From the NCBI GenBank assembly GCA_036504075.1, contig DASXVX010000016.1:62001-126000 (forward strand): a stretch of 64,000 bases of DNA. Reading direction: 5' to 3'. This document shows positions 8,334 to 16,745 of the stretch, piece by piece. This stretch comes from DASXVX01 sp036504075. GTDB lineage: Bacteria; Bacillota; Sulfobacillia; Symbiobacteriales; Symbiobacteriaceae. A model generated the notes under the pieces. The model made no database searches and was not told the DNA's origin. It saw only the letters and a program-made list of their open reading frames with translations. How positions within the stretch are numbered: the first letter of the stretch is position 1; every line of letters begins with the position of its first letter. A program made the position numbers and the translations under genes.

Positions 8334-8363
8334 TTGTGTTTCCTGGTGATTTTTCCATATAAT
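8334..8363 (+). promoter_or_regulatory. Predicted promoter of the HerA-like ATPase gene
   Basis: TTGTGT (8334-8339), an 18-base spacer and a perfect TATAAT (8358-8363) lie in an AT-rich island, 35 bases before the GTG start at 8398. The same 154-base gap must also hold the promoter of the divergent helicase pair. Confidence 0.6.
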
Positions 8364-8397
8364 AGTAGTATAGTCGGTATGAAAGCGGGAGGCTGCC

Positions 8398-9942
8398 GTG
8401 AACCCTTCGCTCGCCATCTGCGACGGTTACCGCCTCGACTTAACGGATTACGCCCGCACGGGCCTGCGGGTGGGCATCTGGGCTTCGTCAGGCCGGGGCA
8501 AGTCCTTCGGCGTAGGCGTCCTGTGCGAGGAACTCCTGGCCGCGGGCATTCCCGTCATCGCCATCGATCCGGAAGGTGAGCTTCACACCTTGCGGGAGCA
8601 GTACCGGGTCCTGGTGCTGGGCGGCGAACAGGGCGACCTGCCGCTGCCGCCCGGGCCGGCCAGCATCCGGATGGCGCTGGGGCGCGCGCTGGAGGAAGGA
8701 CTCGGGCTGGTGATCGACCTTTCCGAAAAGCCCACCGCCCGGTCGCAGCAGGAAGCGGCCCGGCCCTGGCTGGAGCAGCTTTGGATCCTGCTGTCTCAGC
8801 GGCACATGCCGGCCGCCCTGGTGGTCGAAGAGGTGCACATCTTTGCCCCGCAGTCGGGCTCCGCCTGCACCGCCGACATCATGCAGCGGTTTGCGAAGCA
8901 GGGGCGGAAGCGGGGCGCCATTCTGGTCGCCGCCAGCCAGCGGACGCAGGCCGTCTCCAAGGAGTTCATGAGCCAGCTGAACTTCCCGGCCATCGGCGGC
9001 TTCGAAACCGAGCGGGACTACGAGGCGGTCAAGGCCGTGGTGGACGGGCACGGGTTCGATGAATTCCGCACGCTGGAGCCCGGCCGTTTCTTCCTGACTG
9101 CGGCCGGCGACTTCTACCGCTGGCGCCCCCGGCAAACGTCTCACGGCGGCGATTCACCGGTCTGGGACCCGGCAGAGGTACAGTCCGCCGCCGTCCGGGA
9201 TTCGGCTCTGAGCGAGTTGGTCGCCCAGTTGCAGGAAGCCTTCGCGGCCGACGAACCGGCCAGCGCCCCCGTGCCCGATGCCGTGGCCGCCGAGCGGGCC
9301 CGCACCAAGGCACTGGAGCAGGAACTGGCTTCGGTCCGGGACGAATTGCTGCAGGCTCAGGCGGAAGTGAACCGGCTGCAGATCGCCCTGCAAATCACCG
9401 GGGCCATCAAAGTCATGATCACCCAGGAAATTATCGCCCGGGCCCCCGCCCTGGCCGTCCCAGCCGCTGCGCAAGTGGCAGGCGGTGCCGTCATGGCGGC
9501 GGTAGCAGGTGCGCCAGGCGGTACCGGAACGGCGGCAGCAGCAAGTGCCCCCGCCCCGACCCCGGAGCAGGCCACCCCTGCCGTTGCCGTCGTTCGGGCC
9601 GAGGCCCAGACGCCGGCCCTGGTGAAGGAGGTCCGGCTTACCCCGGACGCGATCCTGGGCGTCGAGTCCATCAAAACCATGATCCGGTCTGCCCGCGACC
9701 GGGCCCGGCGGCGGGCGCCCCGGTCATCCCAGTGGGTAACCGCGATCGTCCAATCCCTGGCCGAAGGCCAGGCCCTCACGTCCACCGAATTCGCCGGCCG
9801 CTACGGTTACTGGGGCAAGGTGACCATCAACCGCATTACCGCGGTGCTGGACGCCCTGACGACGGTAGGCTACGCCAGCTGCAAGAACGGCCAGTATCGG
9901 CTTAACGAGCCGTACATCCGCCAAGTGATCATGCGGGGCTAA
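8398..9942 (+). CDS. HerA/DUF87-type ATPase with coiled coil and winged-helix tail
   Basis: The 514-residue product begins almost at once with a P-loop ATPase domain. The Walker A variant ASSGRGKSFG (residues 29-38), VIAIDPEGEL after it, Walker B ALVVEEVHIF (140-149) and a sensor VAASQRT (177-183) follow the HerA/FtsK-like pattern. Residues 285-330 form a likely coiled coil. An Ala/Pro-rich linker comes next, and the last 85 residues look like a winged helix (TSTEFAGRYGYWGKVTINRI). The N-terminal HAS barrel of true HerA and a NurA neighbour are absent. The GTG at 8398 follows GGGAGG. It is divergent from the helicase pair, so a shared DNA-processing role is possible. Its substrate is unknown. 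Confidence 0.75.
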   Translation: MNPSLAICDGYRLDLTDYARTGLRVGIWASSGRGKSFGVGVLCEELLAAGIPVIAIDPEGELHTLREQYRVLVLGGEQGDLPLPPGPASIRMALGRALEEGLGLVIDLSEKPTARSQQEAARPWLEQLWILLSQRHMPAALVVEEVHIFAPQSGSACTADIMQRFAKQGRKRGAILVAASQRTQAVSKEFMSQLNFPAIGGFETERDYEAVKAVVDGHGFDEFRTLEPGRFFLTAAGDFYRWRPRQTSHGGDSPVWDPAEVQSAAVRDSALSELVAQLQEAFAADEPASAPVPDAVAAERARTKALEQELASVRDELLQAQAEVNRLQIALQITGAIKVMITQEIIARAPALAVPAAAQVAGGAVMAAVAGAPGGTGTAAAASAPAPTPEQATPAVAVVRAEAQTPALVKEVRLTPDAILGVESIKTMIRSARDRARRRAPRSSQWVTAIVQSLAEGQALTSTEFAGRYGYWGKVTINRITAVLDALTTVGYASCKNGQYRLNEPYIRQVIMRG

Positions 9943-10096
9943 CCGTTGCGGGCGCCAACCGGTCGTTCACCCTACGCCCTACGCGGCGGGGAAAATCGGG
10001 CGGAAAGCCTGTGCCGGAAACGGTGCCATCCCGGTAGAATAAACACGTACCCCCCCTCCCTCACTCCCCCTCCTAACCACTCGGAACGCTTGTTCC

Positions 10097-10131
10097 AACC
10101 CTCATCCCCGGTGGATGAGGGTTCTGTTTTT
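10097..10131 (+). terminator. Rho-independent terminator of the HerA-like gene
   Basis: An 11-bp perfect stem (AACCCTCATCC / GGATGAGGGTT) with a 5-base loop is followed by CTGTTTTT. It lies 155 bases after the stop codon at 9942. I see no gene in the 260-base gap. Confidence 0.85.
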
Positions 10132-10133
10132 GT

Positions 10134-10158
10134 CGCGTCTGACCTTCGGTCAGGCGCG
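10134..10158. repeat. Diverged copy of the CGCGACTGAC palindrome family
   Basis: CGCGTCTGAC (10134-10143) pairs with GTCAGGCGCG (10149-10158), with one T-G wobble, across a CTTCG loop. It differs by one base per arm from the palindromes at 21681, 24711 and 24784. It lies between two terminators. Confidence 0.55.
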
Positions 10159-10161
10159 AAT

Positions 10162-10185
10162 AACCCGAGGGATTACCCTCGGGTT
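10162..10185 (-). terminator. Hairpin downstream of fadE
   Basis: A perfect 10-bp stem (AACCCGAGGG / CCCTCGGGTT) with a 4-base loop lies 17 bases past the fadE stop. The tail is short (ATT on the minus strand, GTTTG on the plus strand), so strength is uncertain. It could act in both directions. Confidence 0.6.
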
Positions 10186-10202
10186 GTTTGCCCCACGGAA
10201 GC

Positions 10203-11975
10203 TTAGCTCACGTATCCACCCTTCTCCAGTACCGCAGCCGCAACCTTACGCTTCAGCCCGACGATATTGACCGGGGTGTAGCGCACCAGCCGCTTGAGAA
10301 TGGACAGTTGCGTCCGGAGGGTATCCCCTTCTTCCTCCAGCGTCGGCAGCATGTTCCGGCCAATCGTCGCGATCTTCTCAAACGCCTCCTGGCAGTAGAC
10401 CCGGGCCATCTCAACCTTGAGGCCGGGCTTGCCGCGCCCGACGGCCTTCAGGGCCCGCAGCACGGCGCTTTCCATGCCGTAGATCTCAATGGCCATGTCG
10501 GCCACGCCCATCAGCAGTTCCTGCTCCTGGTCCAGGGCCATCTGGTACTTCTGAACGCCCAGGCCGGCCACCATCAGGAAGATTTTCTTCGCCCGGTCGA
10601 TCATGAACTGCTCCTGGGCCAGCGGCTCGTCGGACTCCTCGAACGGCGTCAGATTCATGAGGTCATCCTGCAGCGACATCATCGCCTGCATGAGCGGCAG
10701 TTGACCCTTCATGGTCCGCTTGACCAGCGTGCCCGGAATCAGCAGCCGGTTGATCTCGTTGGTGCCTTCGAAAATGCGGTTGATGCGGCTGTCCCGGTAG
10801 GCCTCGGAGACTTCATACTCGTCCATGAAGCCGTAGCCGCCGTGAATCTGAAGCGCCTCATCCACCACGTAGTCCAGCACTTCCGAGCCGAAAACCTTGT
10901 TGATGGAGCACTCGACCGCGTACTCCTCCACCCGCCGGGACGCCTCGCGGCCCCCGTCGGCAGCGGCGGGGTCCAAGTCCTGCATGTTGGCGTCGATCAT
11001 GCCGGCCGACCGGTAGACCATCGCCTCGTTGACAAAGGTCTTGATATTCATGTTCGCCAGCTTCTCCTGGATGGCCCGGAAGTCGGCGATGGGATGGCCG
11101 AACTGGTTGCGGGTCGTGGCATACTGCGCCGCCACGCCGAGGACGTACTTGGAAGAGCCGCTGGCCGCCGCGCCCAGCTTCCACCGCCCGATGTTCAGCA
11201 CGTTGAAAGCGATCACATGGCCCTTGCCGATTTCACCCAGCAAGTTCTCCACGGGCACCTTGCAGTCTTCCAGAATCAGCGAGCAGGTGGAGGAAGCGTG
11301 CAGGCCCAGCTTCTTCTCTTCCGGCCCGACCGAGACGCCGGGGTAGGTCCGCTCCACCAGGAAGGTGGAGAACTTCTCGCCGTCCACCTTGGCGTACACG
11401 GTAAACAGGTCGGCGAAGGCCGAGTTGGTGATCCACTGCTTGGTGCCGTTCAGAATCCAGTACTTGCCGTCCTCAGACAACTTGGCCGTCGCCTTGGCGC
11501 CCAGGGCGTCGGAGCCGGAACCCGGCTCGGTGAGGGCGTAAGCCGCAATCCACTCGCCGGTGGCCAGCTTGGGCAGGTACTTTTTCTTCTGCTCCGGCGT
11601 GCCGTAGTAGACCAGCGGGAGCGTGCCGATGCCGGTATGCGCCACGATGGTGACGGCAAAAGAACCGGCCCGGGACAGTTCTTCCGCCGCAAGGGTGGCC
11701 GTGATCTTGTCGAGGCCCATACCGCCGTACTCTTCCGGGATTTCCAGGCCCAGCAGGCCAAGGTCGCCCAGTTCCTTCATCAGCGGACGGGAGTAGCGGG
11801 GCTTATCCTCCTCGATCTGGTGGCTCATGAGCCGGACTTTTTCGCCAAAGTCCCGGGCCGTCTCGGCGATCAGCTTGTGCTCGCCGCTGAAATCTTCGGG
11901 CGTGAACACAGACGCCACGTCCTGCGTCTGGAGCAGGAACGCTCCACCCTTCAGCTTTGCCATGGTCTCAGCCAT
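10203..11975 (-). CDS. fadE: Acyl-CoA dehydrogenase, FadE type
   Basis: The enzyme oxidises acyl-CoA to trans-2-enoyl-CoA using FAD and passes electrons to ETF. The 590 residues match the long FadE form of Bacillus rather than the 380-residue short-chain type. Typical acyl-CoA dehydrogenase stretches are visible: AYALTEPGSGSDALGAKA (FAD/substrate region), KQWITNSAFADLFTVYA, QIHGGYGFMDEYEVSEAYRD and RINRIFEGTNEINR. About 190 further C-terminal residues form the extra helical domain of this subfamily. The ATG at 11975 follows GGAGGGGAAAG. It is the last gene of fadN-fadA-fadE, with only 15 bases to fadA. Chain-length preference cannot be read from the sequence. Confidence 0.93.
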   Translation of the reverse strand: MAETMAKLKGGAFLLQTQDVASVFTPEDFSGEHKLIAETARDFGEKVRLMSHQIEEDKPRYSRPLMKELGDLGLLGLEIPEEYGGMGLDKITATLAAEELSRAGSFAVTIVAHTGIGTLPLVYYGTPEQKKKYLPKLATGEWIAAYALTEPGSGSDALGAKATAKLSEDGKYWILNGTKQWITNSAFADLFTVYAKVDGEKFSTFLVERTYPGVSVGPEEKKLGLHASSTCSLILEDCKVPVENLLGEIGKGHVIAFNVLNIGRWKLGAAASGSSKYVLGVAAQYATTRNQFGHPIADFRAIQEKLANMNIKTFVNEAMVYRSAGMIDANMQDLDPAAADGGREASRRVEEYAVECSINKVFGSEVLDYVVDEALQIHGGYGFMDEYEVSEAYRDSRINRIFEGTNEINRLLIPGTLVKRTMKGQLPLMQAMMSLQDDLMNLTPFEESDEPLAQEQFMIDRAKKIFLMVAGLGVQKYQMALDQEQELLMGVADMAIEIYGMESAVLRALKAVGRGKPGLKVEMARVYCQEAFEKIATIGRNMLPTLEEEGDTLRTQLSILKRLVRYTPVNIVGLKRKVAAAVLEKGGYVS

Positions 11976-11990
11976 TGCGCTTTCCCCTCC

Positions 11991-13169
11991 TTAGTTGATG
12001 AACTCCAGGACGCCGGCCGCGCCCATGCCGCCGCCGATGCACATGGTCACGAGCCCGTACTTCGCCTTGCGCCGCATCGCCTCGTAGAGAATGGAGACGG
12101 TCAGCCGGGCGCCGGAACAGCCCAGCGGATGCCCCAGAGCAATAGCGCCGCCGTTGACGTTGACTTTCTCCATGTCGAAGCCCAACTCCCGGCAGACGGC
12201 CAGGGACTGGGAGGCGAACGCCTCGTTCAGTTCAATCAGGTCGATCTGGTCCAGCGTCAGCCCCGCCAGCTTCAGCGCCTTGGGCACCGCCGCAACCGGC
12301 CCGATGCCCATGACATCCGGGTCGACGCCGCCCACGGCGAACGAGCGGAAGATGGCCATCGGCCGCAGCCCCAGCTCCTCGGCCTTGTCGATCGACATCA
12401 TCACCACGGCCGCCGCCCCGTCGGTGGTCTGGCTGGAGTTGCCGGCGGTCACGTTCCCCTTGGTGGCGAAGGCGGGCTTCAGCTTCGCCAGCGCCTCCAG
12501 GGAGGTGTCCCGGCGGACGCCTTCGTCGGTGTCGAAGAGCGTCTCCGTCTCCACAGCTTTCTTGCCGTCGAAGGTGACCGACTTGACCTTGACCGGCACG
12601 ATCTCATCCTTGAAGCGTCCGGCATCGATCGCCGCCGCCGCCCGCTGGTGGGACCGGACGGCAAAGGCGTCGCAGTCCTCCCGGTTGACGTTGAACCGGG
12701 CGCACACGTTCTCCGCCGTGTGGCCCATGGAGATATAGAGTTGCGGGTAGGTCGCCACGATGTCCGGATGCGGCCGGGGCGTATGGCCGCCCATGGGCAC
12801 CCGGCTCATGGACTCCACGCCGCCCGCCACAACGATGTCGGACGTGCCGGACATAATCTCGCCCGCCCCGATGGCAATGGCGTTCAGGCCGCTGGAACAG
12901 AACCGGTTGATGGTAAACCCGGGAACGGAAGGGGGCAGCCCCGCCCGAATGGCGGCATTGCGCCCGATGTTGAGCCCCTGCTCGCCTTCCGGGAAGGCGC
13001 AGCCCAGGATCACGTCGTTCACGGCCTCGGGGCTCACGCCTGGGGCCCGCTCAAGGGCCGCCCGGATCACAGCGGCAGCCATGTCTTCGGGGCGCAGATT
13101 CCGGAGCGTTCCCTTTGGCGCCTTGCCCTGAGCCAGGCGGGCGCCACTCACGATGACAGCTTCACGCAT
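11991..13169 (-). CDS. fadA: Acetyl-CoA C-acyltransferase (thiolase)
   Basis: This thiolase performs the last beta-oxidation step, cleaving 3-ketoacyl-CoA with CoA to release acetyl-CoA. The 392-residue length is typical. The acyl-accepting cysteine is C91 in NRFCSSGLNAI. The catalytic histidine sits in NGGAIALGHPLGCSGARL, and the second cysteine in TMCIGGGMGAAGV near the C-terminus. It follows fadN by 13 bases and precedes fadE by 15, so all three are surely co-transcribed. Biosynthetic thiolases share the same motifs; the context argues for degradation. Confidence 0.94.
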   Translation of the reverse strand: MREAVIVSGARLAQGKAPKGTLRNLRPEDMAAAVIRAALERAPGVSPEAVNDVILGCAFPEGEQGLNIGRNAAIRAGLPPSVPGFTINRFCSSGLNAIAIGAGEIMSGTSDIVVAGGVESMSRVPMGGHTPRPHPDIVATYPQLYISMGHTAENVCARFNVNREDCDAFAVRSHQRAAAAIDAGRFKDEIVPVKVKSVTFDGKKAVETETLFDTDEGVRRDTSLEALAKLKPAFATKGNVTAGNSSQTTDGAAAVVMMSIDKAEELGLRPMAIFRSFAVGGVDPDVMGIGPVAAVPKALKLAGLTLDQIDLIELNEAFASQSLAVCRELGFDMEKVNVNGGAIALGHPLGCSGARLTVSILYEAMRRKAKYGLVTMCIGGGMGAAGVLEFIN

Positions 13170-13182
13170 GTTCGCCCACCTC

Positions 13183-15570
13183 CTAATTGCGCAGGGGTTT
13201 GCCGGTTTTCAAGATATACTGCATGCGGTCCTGGGACTTCTTCTCGCCGCAGAGCGACAGGAACGCTTCCCGTTCCAGGTCAAGCAGGTACTGCTCGGTC
13301 ACGTAGGTGCCGGTGGGCACCTTGCCGCCGGTCAGCACGTAGGCCAGCTTTTTGCCGATGTGGGCGTCATACTGGCTGGCGTAACCGGAGAGCACCATGT
13401 TGTACAGCCCCAGCTCCAGCACTGCCCGGCCTTCCGGCCCGGCCACGGGAATCCGGACCGGCACCGGCGCCTTGTAGCCCGCCCGGCTCATGGACAGCAC
13501 GGACTGCTTCGCTTCGTAAAGCAGGTGGTCCCGGTTGACGACGACCCGGTCGGTCTTCTTCAAGTAGCCCAGGGCCCGGGCTTCCGGCCCGCTGGTGGCA
13601 ACCTTGGCGAGGCCCACGGTCTCGAAGACCTTGTTGACAATCGGCTGCAGGTCCAGCCCGGTGACGGCGGCCATGTTGGCCGCACCGCCGAGGCCGCCGC
13701 CCGAGGCGGGGAGCCCCTCCAGCGCCCGAATCAGCATCTCCTTGTTGCCGCCGCCACCCGGAATCAGCCCGGCGCCCACTTCCACCAGGCCCATATAGGT
13801 CTCGCCCGCAGTCACGATCATGTCGGCGGCGGCGCAGATTTCGAAACCGCCGCCCAGGGTCATGCCATACGGCGCCGCCACCACCGGCTTGGGCGCATAC
13901 TTGAGCGCCGTGGCCGCACCCTGGAACTGCCGGACGATCTGCTCGATTTCATCCCACTCCTCGTCCTGGGCCTCCAGGAGGATCATGGCGAGGTTGGCGC
14001 CGACGCAGAAATTCTCGGTCCGGGCGGAGATCACGAGGCCGGTCCAGTTCCCCTTGTCGAGTTCCTCTGCCGCAGCCCGCATCATGTAGACCACGTCCGA
14101 CCCGATGGCGGACTTTGGCGAATGCGTCTCCAGCAAGAGCACGCCGTCGCCCATCTCCATGAGTGTGGCACCTTTTTTCGCCTTTACGATCTTACCGGCG
14201 GAGCGCAGCGCCCCGATGTCGATCACCCGGTCGTCGTAGTTCTGCGTGAATCCCGGCGGATAGAAGCCCCCCGCTGCCACCGCCTGCTTGACGAACGCCG
14301 GAATCTCGGCGCCTTCGGCCTCCATCCGGGCGACAGACTTTGCCAGCCCGATGGCATCCCAGGTCTCAAAAGGCCCCAGGTCCCAGTTAAAGCCCCACTT
14401 CATGGCGTTGTCGACCGAAACCACGTCGTCGGCGATTTCGCCCAGCTTTCCGGCGCTGTAGAGCAGCGTCTGCTTCAGGACCTCCCAGACGAACTTGCCG
14501 GCCTTGTCGTCGGCGTACACGATCGTCTTCAGCCGCTCTTTCAGGTCCTCCATGGGCTTGGCGGCCTCGACCGAAGCGAAGGACGACTTCTTGCGCGGCC
14601 GGTACTCCAGCGTGGCGAGGTCCAGGGTGAGGACCTGGTCGCCCTCCTTCTTGTAGAACCCCTGCCCGCTCTTGTTGCCCAGCCAGCCCCGCTTGACCAT
14701 CTCCTGCAGGAAGTCCGGCACGGTAAAGACTTGCGCCTCCACCGGGTCCGCGATCGTGGACTTGCAGTTGTTTGCCACGTGTACGAACGTATCCAGGCCC
14801 ACCATGTCCAGCGTCCGGAAGGTGGCCGACCGGGGACGCCCGATGACCGGCCCGCTGACGGCGTCCACTTCGTCGACCCCGACACCCTGCTTCTGCATGA
14901 CCTCCAGGGTGACCATCATGCCGTAGGTGCCGATGCGGTTGGCAATAAAGTTTGGCGTATCCTTGGCCAGCACGACGCCCTTGCCCAGGGTCCGCTCGCC
15001 GAACTCCCTGAGGAAGGTGACCACCAACGGGTCGGTGTCGGGGGTCGGAATCAGCTCAAGGAGCTTCATATAACGGGGCGGGTTGAAGAAATGCGTCCCC
15101 AGGAAGTTCCGCCGGAACTCGGCCGGCAGGTGCTGGGTGATGGCCGCGATGGGAATCCCGGACGTGTTGGACGAAACGATGGTCCCCGGCCGGACGAACC
15201 CGGCCACCTTCTGGAACAGTTCCTGCTTAATGCTTAGATTTTCAACGATCGCTTCTACGATCCAGTCCACTTCGGCCACTTTCGCCAGGTCGTCTTCGAA
15301 GTTGCCGGGCGTAATCTGCTCCAGCGCCTCCTTGACGAAGACCGGCGAGGGCTTCATGGCGGCCAGCTTCTGAAGCGCGCCGACCGCAAACCGATTGCGC
15401 ACCGCTTTGGATTCCAGCGTCAGGCCCTTCTTGGCCTCGTCGGGAGCCAGTTCCTTTGGCACGATGTCCAGCAGCAGACTGGGAATCCCGACGTTGGCCA
15501 GATGCGCCGCAATCTGCGAGCCCATCAGCCCCGCCCCCAGCACTGCCACCTTCCGGATTGCCCTGGGCAT
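13183..15570 (-). CDS. fadN: 3-hydroxyacyl-CoA dehydrogenase / enoyl-CoA hydratase, FadN type
   Basis: The 795-residue bifunctional enzyme hydrates enoyl-CoA and oxidises the 3-hydroxyacyl-CoA with NAD. The order is that of Bacillus FadN: an N-terminal Rossmann dehydrogenase (VAVLGAGLMGSQIAAHLANVG near residue 8, then the SSNTSGIPI region), the dehydrogenase C-terminal domains, and a C-terminal crotonase domain (GLVISARTENFCVGANLAM and YGMTLGGGFEICAAADMIV form the oxyanion region). This is the reverse of the E. coli FadB order. It is the first gene of fadNAE and lies behind a 191-base spacer with strong secondary structure. Confidence 0.94.
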   Translation of the reverse strand: MPRAIRKVAVLGAGLMGSQIAAHLANVGIPSLLLDIVPKELAPDEAKKGLTLESKAVRNRFAVGALQKLAAMKPSPVFVKEALEQITPGNFEDDLAKVAEVDWIVEAIVENLSIKQELFQKVAGFVRPGTIVSSNTSGIPIAAITQHLPAEFRRNFLGTHFFNPPRYMKLLELIPTPDTDPLVVTFLREFGERTLGKGVVLAKDTPNFIANRIGTYGMMVTLEVMQKQGVGVDEVDAVSGPVIGRPRSATFRTLDMVGLDTFVHVANNCKSTIADPVEAQVFTVPDFLQEMVKRGWLGNKSGQGFYKKEGDQVLTLDLATLEYRPRKKSSFASVEAAKPMEDLKERLKTIVYADDKAGKFVWEVLKQTLLYSAGKLGEIADDVVSVDNAMKWGFNWDLGPFETWDAIGLAKSVARMEAEGAEIPAFVKQAVAAGGFYPPGFTQNYDDRVIDIGALRSAGKIVKAKKGATLMEMGDGVLLLETHSPKSAIGSDVVYMMRAAAEELDKGNWTGLVISARTENFCVGANLAMILLEAQDEEWDEIEQIVRQFQGAATALKYAPKPVVAAPYGMTLGGGFEICAAADMIVTAGETYMGLVEVGAGLIPGGGGNKEMLIRALEGLPASGGGLGGAANMAAVTGLDLQPIVNKVFETVGLAKVATSGPEARALGYLKKTDRVVVNRDHLLYEAKQSVLSMSRAGYKAPVPVRIPVAGPEGRAVLELGLYNMVLSGYASQYDAHIGKKLAYVLTGGKVPTGTYVTEQYLLDLEREAFLSLCGEKKSQDRMQYILKTGKPLRN

Positions 15571-15627
15571 AGACGTGTCCCCCTCCCCCTATCCGATTCT
15601 TGGTGTCCTGAATCCCACGCCGCCCAA

Positions 15628-15729
15628 ACGTTCGGTAGCCTTTGGCTCTACGAATACCTCCTTGCTCCCCGGGTCTCCCTCGCTTACTCGAGAGACTGAT
15701 CGACCCGAACGTCGCCTCGGAGGTATTCG
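15628..15729 (-). promoter_or_regulatory. Structured spacer between etfA and fadN with crossing inverted repeats
   Basis: Within the 191-base gap, an 11-bp pair (15651-15661 with 15719-15729, CGAATACCTCC / GGAGGTATTCG) and an 8-bp pair (15628-15635 with 15705-15712, ACGTTCGG / CCGAACGT) are both perfect. They interleave, so they cannot form one simple nested hairpin. A small stem (GTCTC...GAGAC, 15672-15696) lies inside. A pseudoknot, two alternative folds or a DNA operator pair are possible. No run of T follows. Confidence 0.5.
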
Positions 15730-15761
15730 CTACGCCCGCTCAACACAGCCCTGCCTGGGCC

Positions 15762-16730
15762 CTACCCTAGTAGATTCTTGAACTCCTGTGTCAGCAGCGG
15801 CACGACCTCGAACAGGTCCCCAATGATGCCGTAATCGGCTACCTTAAAAATCGGCGCCTCCGGGTCCTTGTTGATCGCCACGATCACCTTGGCGGCGGAC
15901 ATGCCGGCCAGGTGCTGAATGGCGCCCGAGATGCCGCAGGCAATATAGAGGTCCGGCGTAACCGTTTTGCCGGTCTGGCCGACCTGCATGGCGTAATCAC
16001 AGTAGCCGGCGTCAGCCGCCGCCCGGGAGGCGCCCACGGCGGCGCCCAGGACTCCCGCCAGTTCGTAGAGCGGCTTGAAGCCGTCGGCGCTCTTCACGCC
16101 GCGTCCGCCCGAGACGACGACCTTTGCGGCCGTCAGGTCGACGCCGGTCAACGCCTTGCGCATGACCTCCTTGACCACCGTCCGCAGATCAGCCGCCGGG
16201 GCCGCCAACTCGGTGACGGAGCCGGTCCGGCCCGGGTCGGCGGCCAGGGCGCTGATGTTGTTCGGCCGAATGGTGGCGACCGCAATACCTTCCTTGATGA
16301 TACGGGTCTCAAACGCCTTGCCGGCGTAGACCGGCCGGGTGAAGACCGCCACCCCGCCCTCGACCTTCAGGTCGGTGACGTCCGTGATCATGCCGGCCGC
16401 GTTGCGCATGGCGAACCGGGGGGCAAGATCCCGGCCGATGCCGGTGTGACCCATGAAGACCGCTTCCGGCTTTTCGGCCAGACAGACCGCCTGCAGAGCG
16501 CCGGTCCAGCCCTCGGGGGTGTAGTTCTGAAGGTGATCGCCCGTTACGACGACGACCTTGTCGGCGCCCCGTTGAATCAACTCATTCGCGAAGGCCGCGT
16601 CCGCCCCGATCAGGGCAGCGGTCACCGAGCCGCCTTCCGCCACGGTCCGGCCGGCGGCGATGCATTCAAAGGAGACGGGGCGCAGGGCGCCACCCCGGAC
16701 TTCCGCCAGTACGAGCACATTCTTTGCCAT
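15762..16730 (-). CDS. etfA: Electron transfer flavoprotein alpha subunit
   Basis: EtfA carries the FAD that takes electrons from acyl-CoA dehydrogenase and passes them toward the quinone pool. The 322-residue product has the N-terminal ETF domain and the FAD-binding C-terminal domain. Its signature is VVSGGRGVKSADGFKPLYEL, followed by VGASRAAADAG, QVGQTGKTVTPDLYIACGIS and GAIQHLAGM. It is 15 bases behind etfB and upstream of fadNAE. The electron acceptor (an ETF:quinone oxidoreductase) is not in this window. Confidence 0.95.
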   Translation of the reverse strand: MAKNVLVLAEVRGGALRPVSFECIAAGRTVAEGGSVTAALIGADAAFANELIQRGADKVVVVTGDHLQNYTPEGWTGALQAVCLAEKPEAVFMGHTGIGRDLAPRFAMRNAAGMITDVTDLKVEGGVAVFTRPVYAGKAFETRIIKEGIAVATIRPNNISALAADPGRTGSVTELAAPAADLRTVVKEVMRKALTGVDLTAAKVVVSGGRGVKSADGFKPLYELAGVLGAAVGASRAAADAGYCDYAMQVGQTGKTVTPDLYIACGISGAIQHLAGMSAAKVIVAINKDPEAPIFKVADYGIIGDLFEVVPLLTQEFKNLLG

Positions 16731-16745
16731 CGCTTTCGCCCTCCC

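Noticed and set aside
10188..13538. A plus-strand open frame of over 1,100 codons opposite fadE and fadA
   Set aside because: It is the antisense shadow of GC-rich coding DNA. The minus strand encodes complete acyl-CoA dehydrogenase and thiolase motifs with ribosome binding sites; the plus frame has no recognisable domain.
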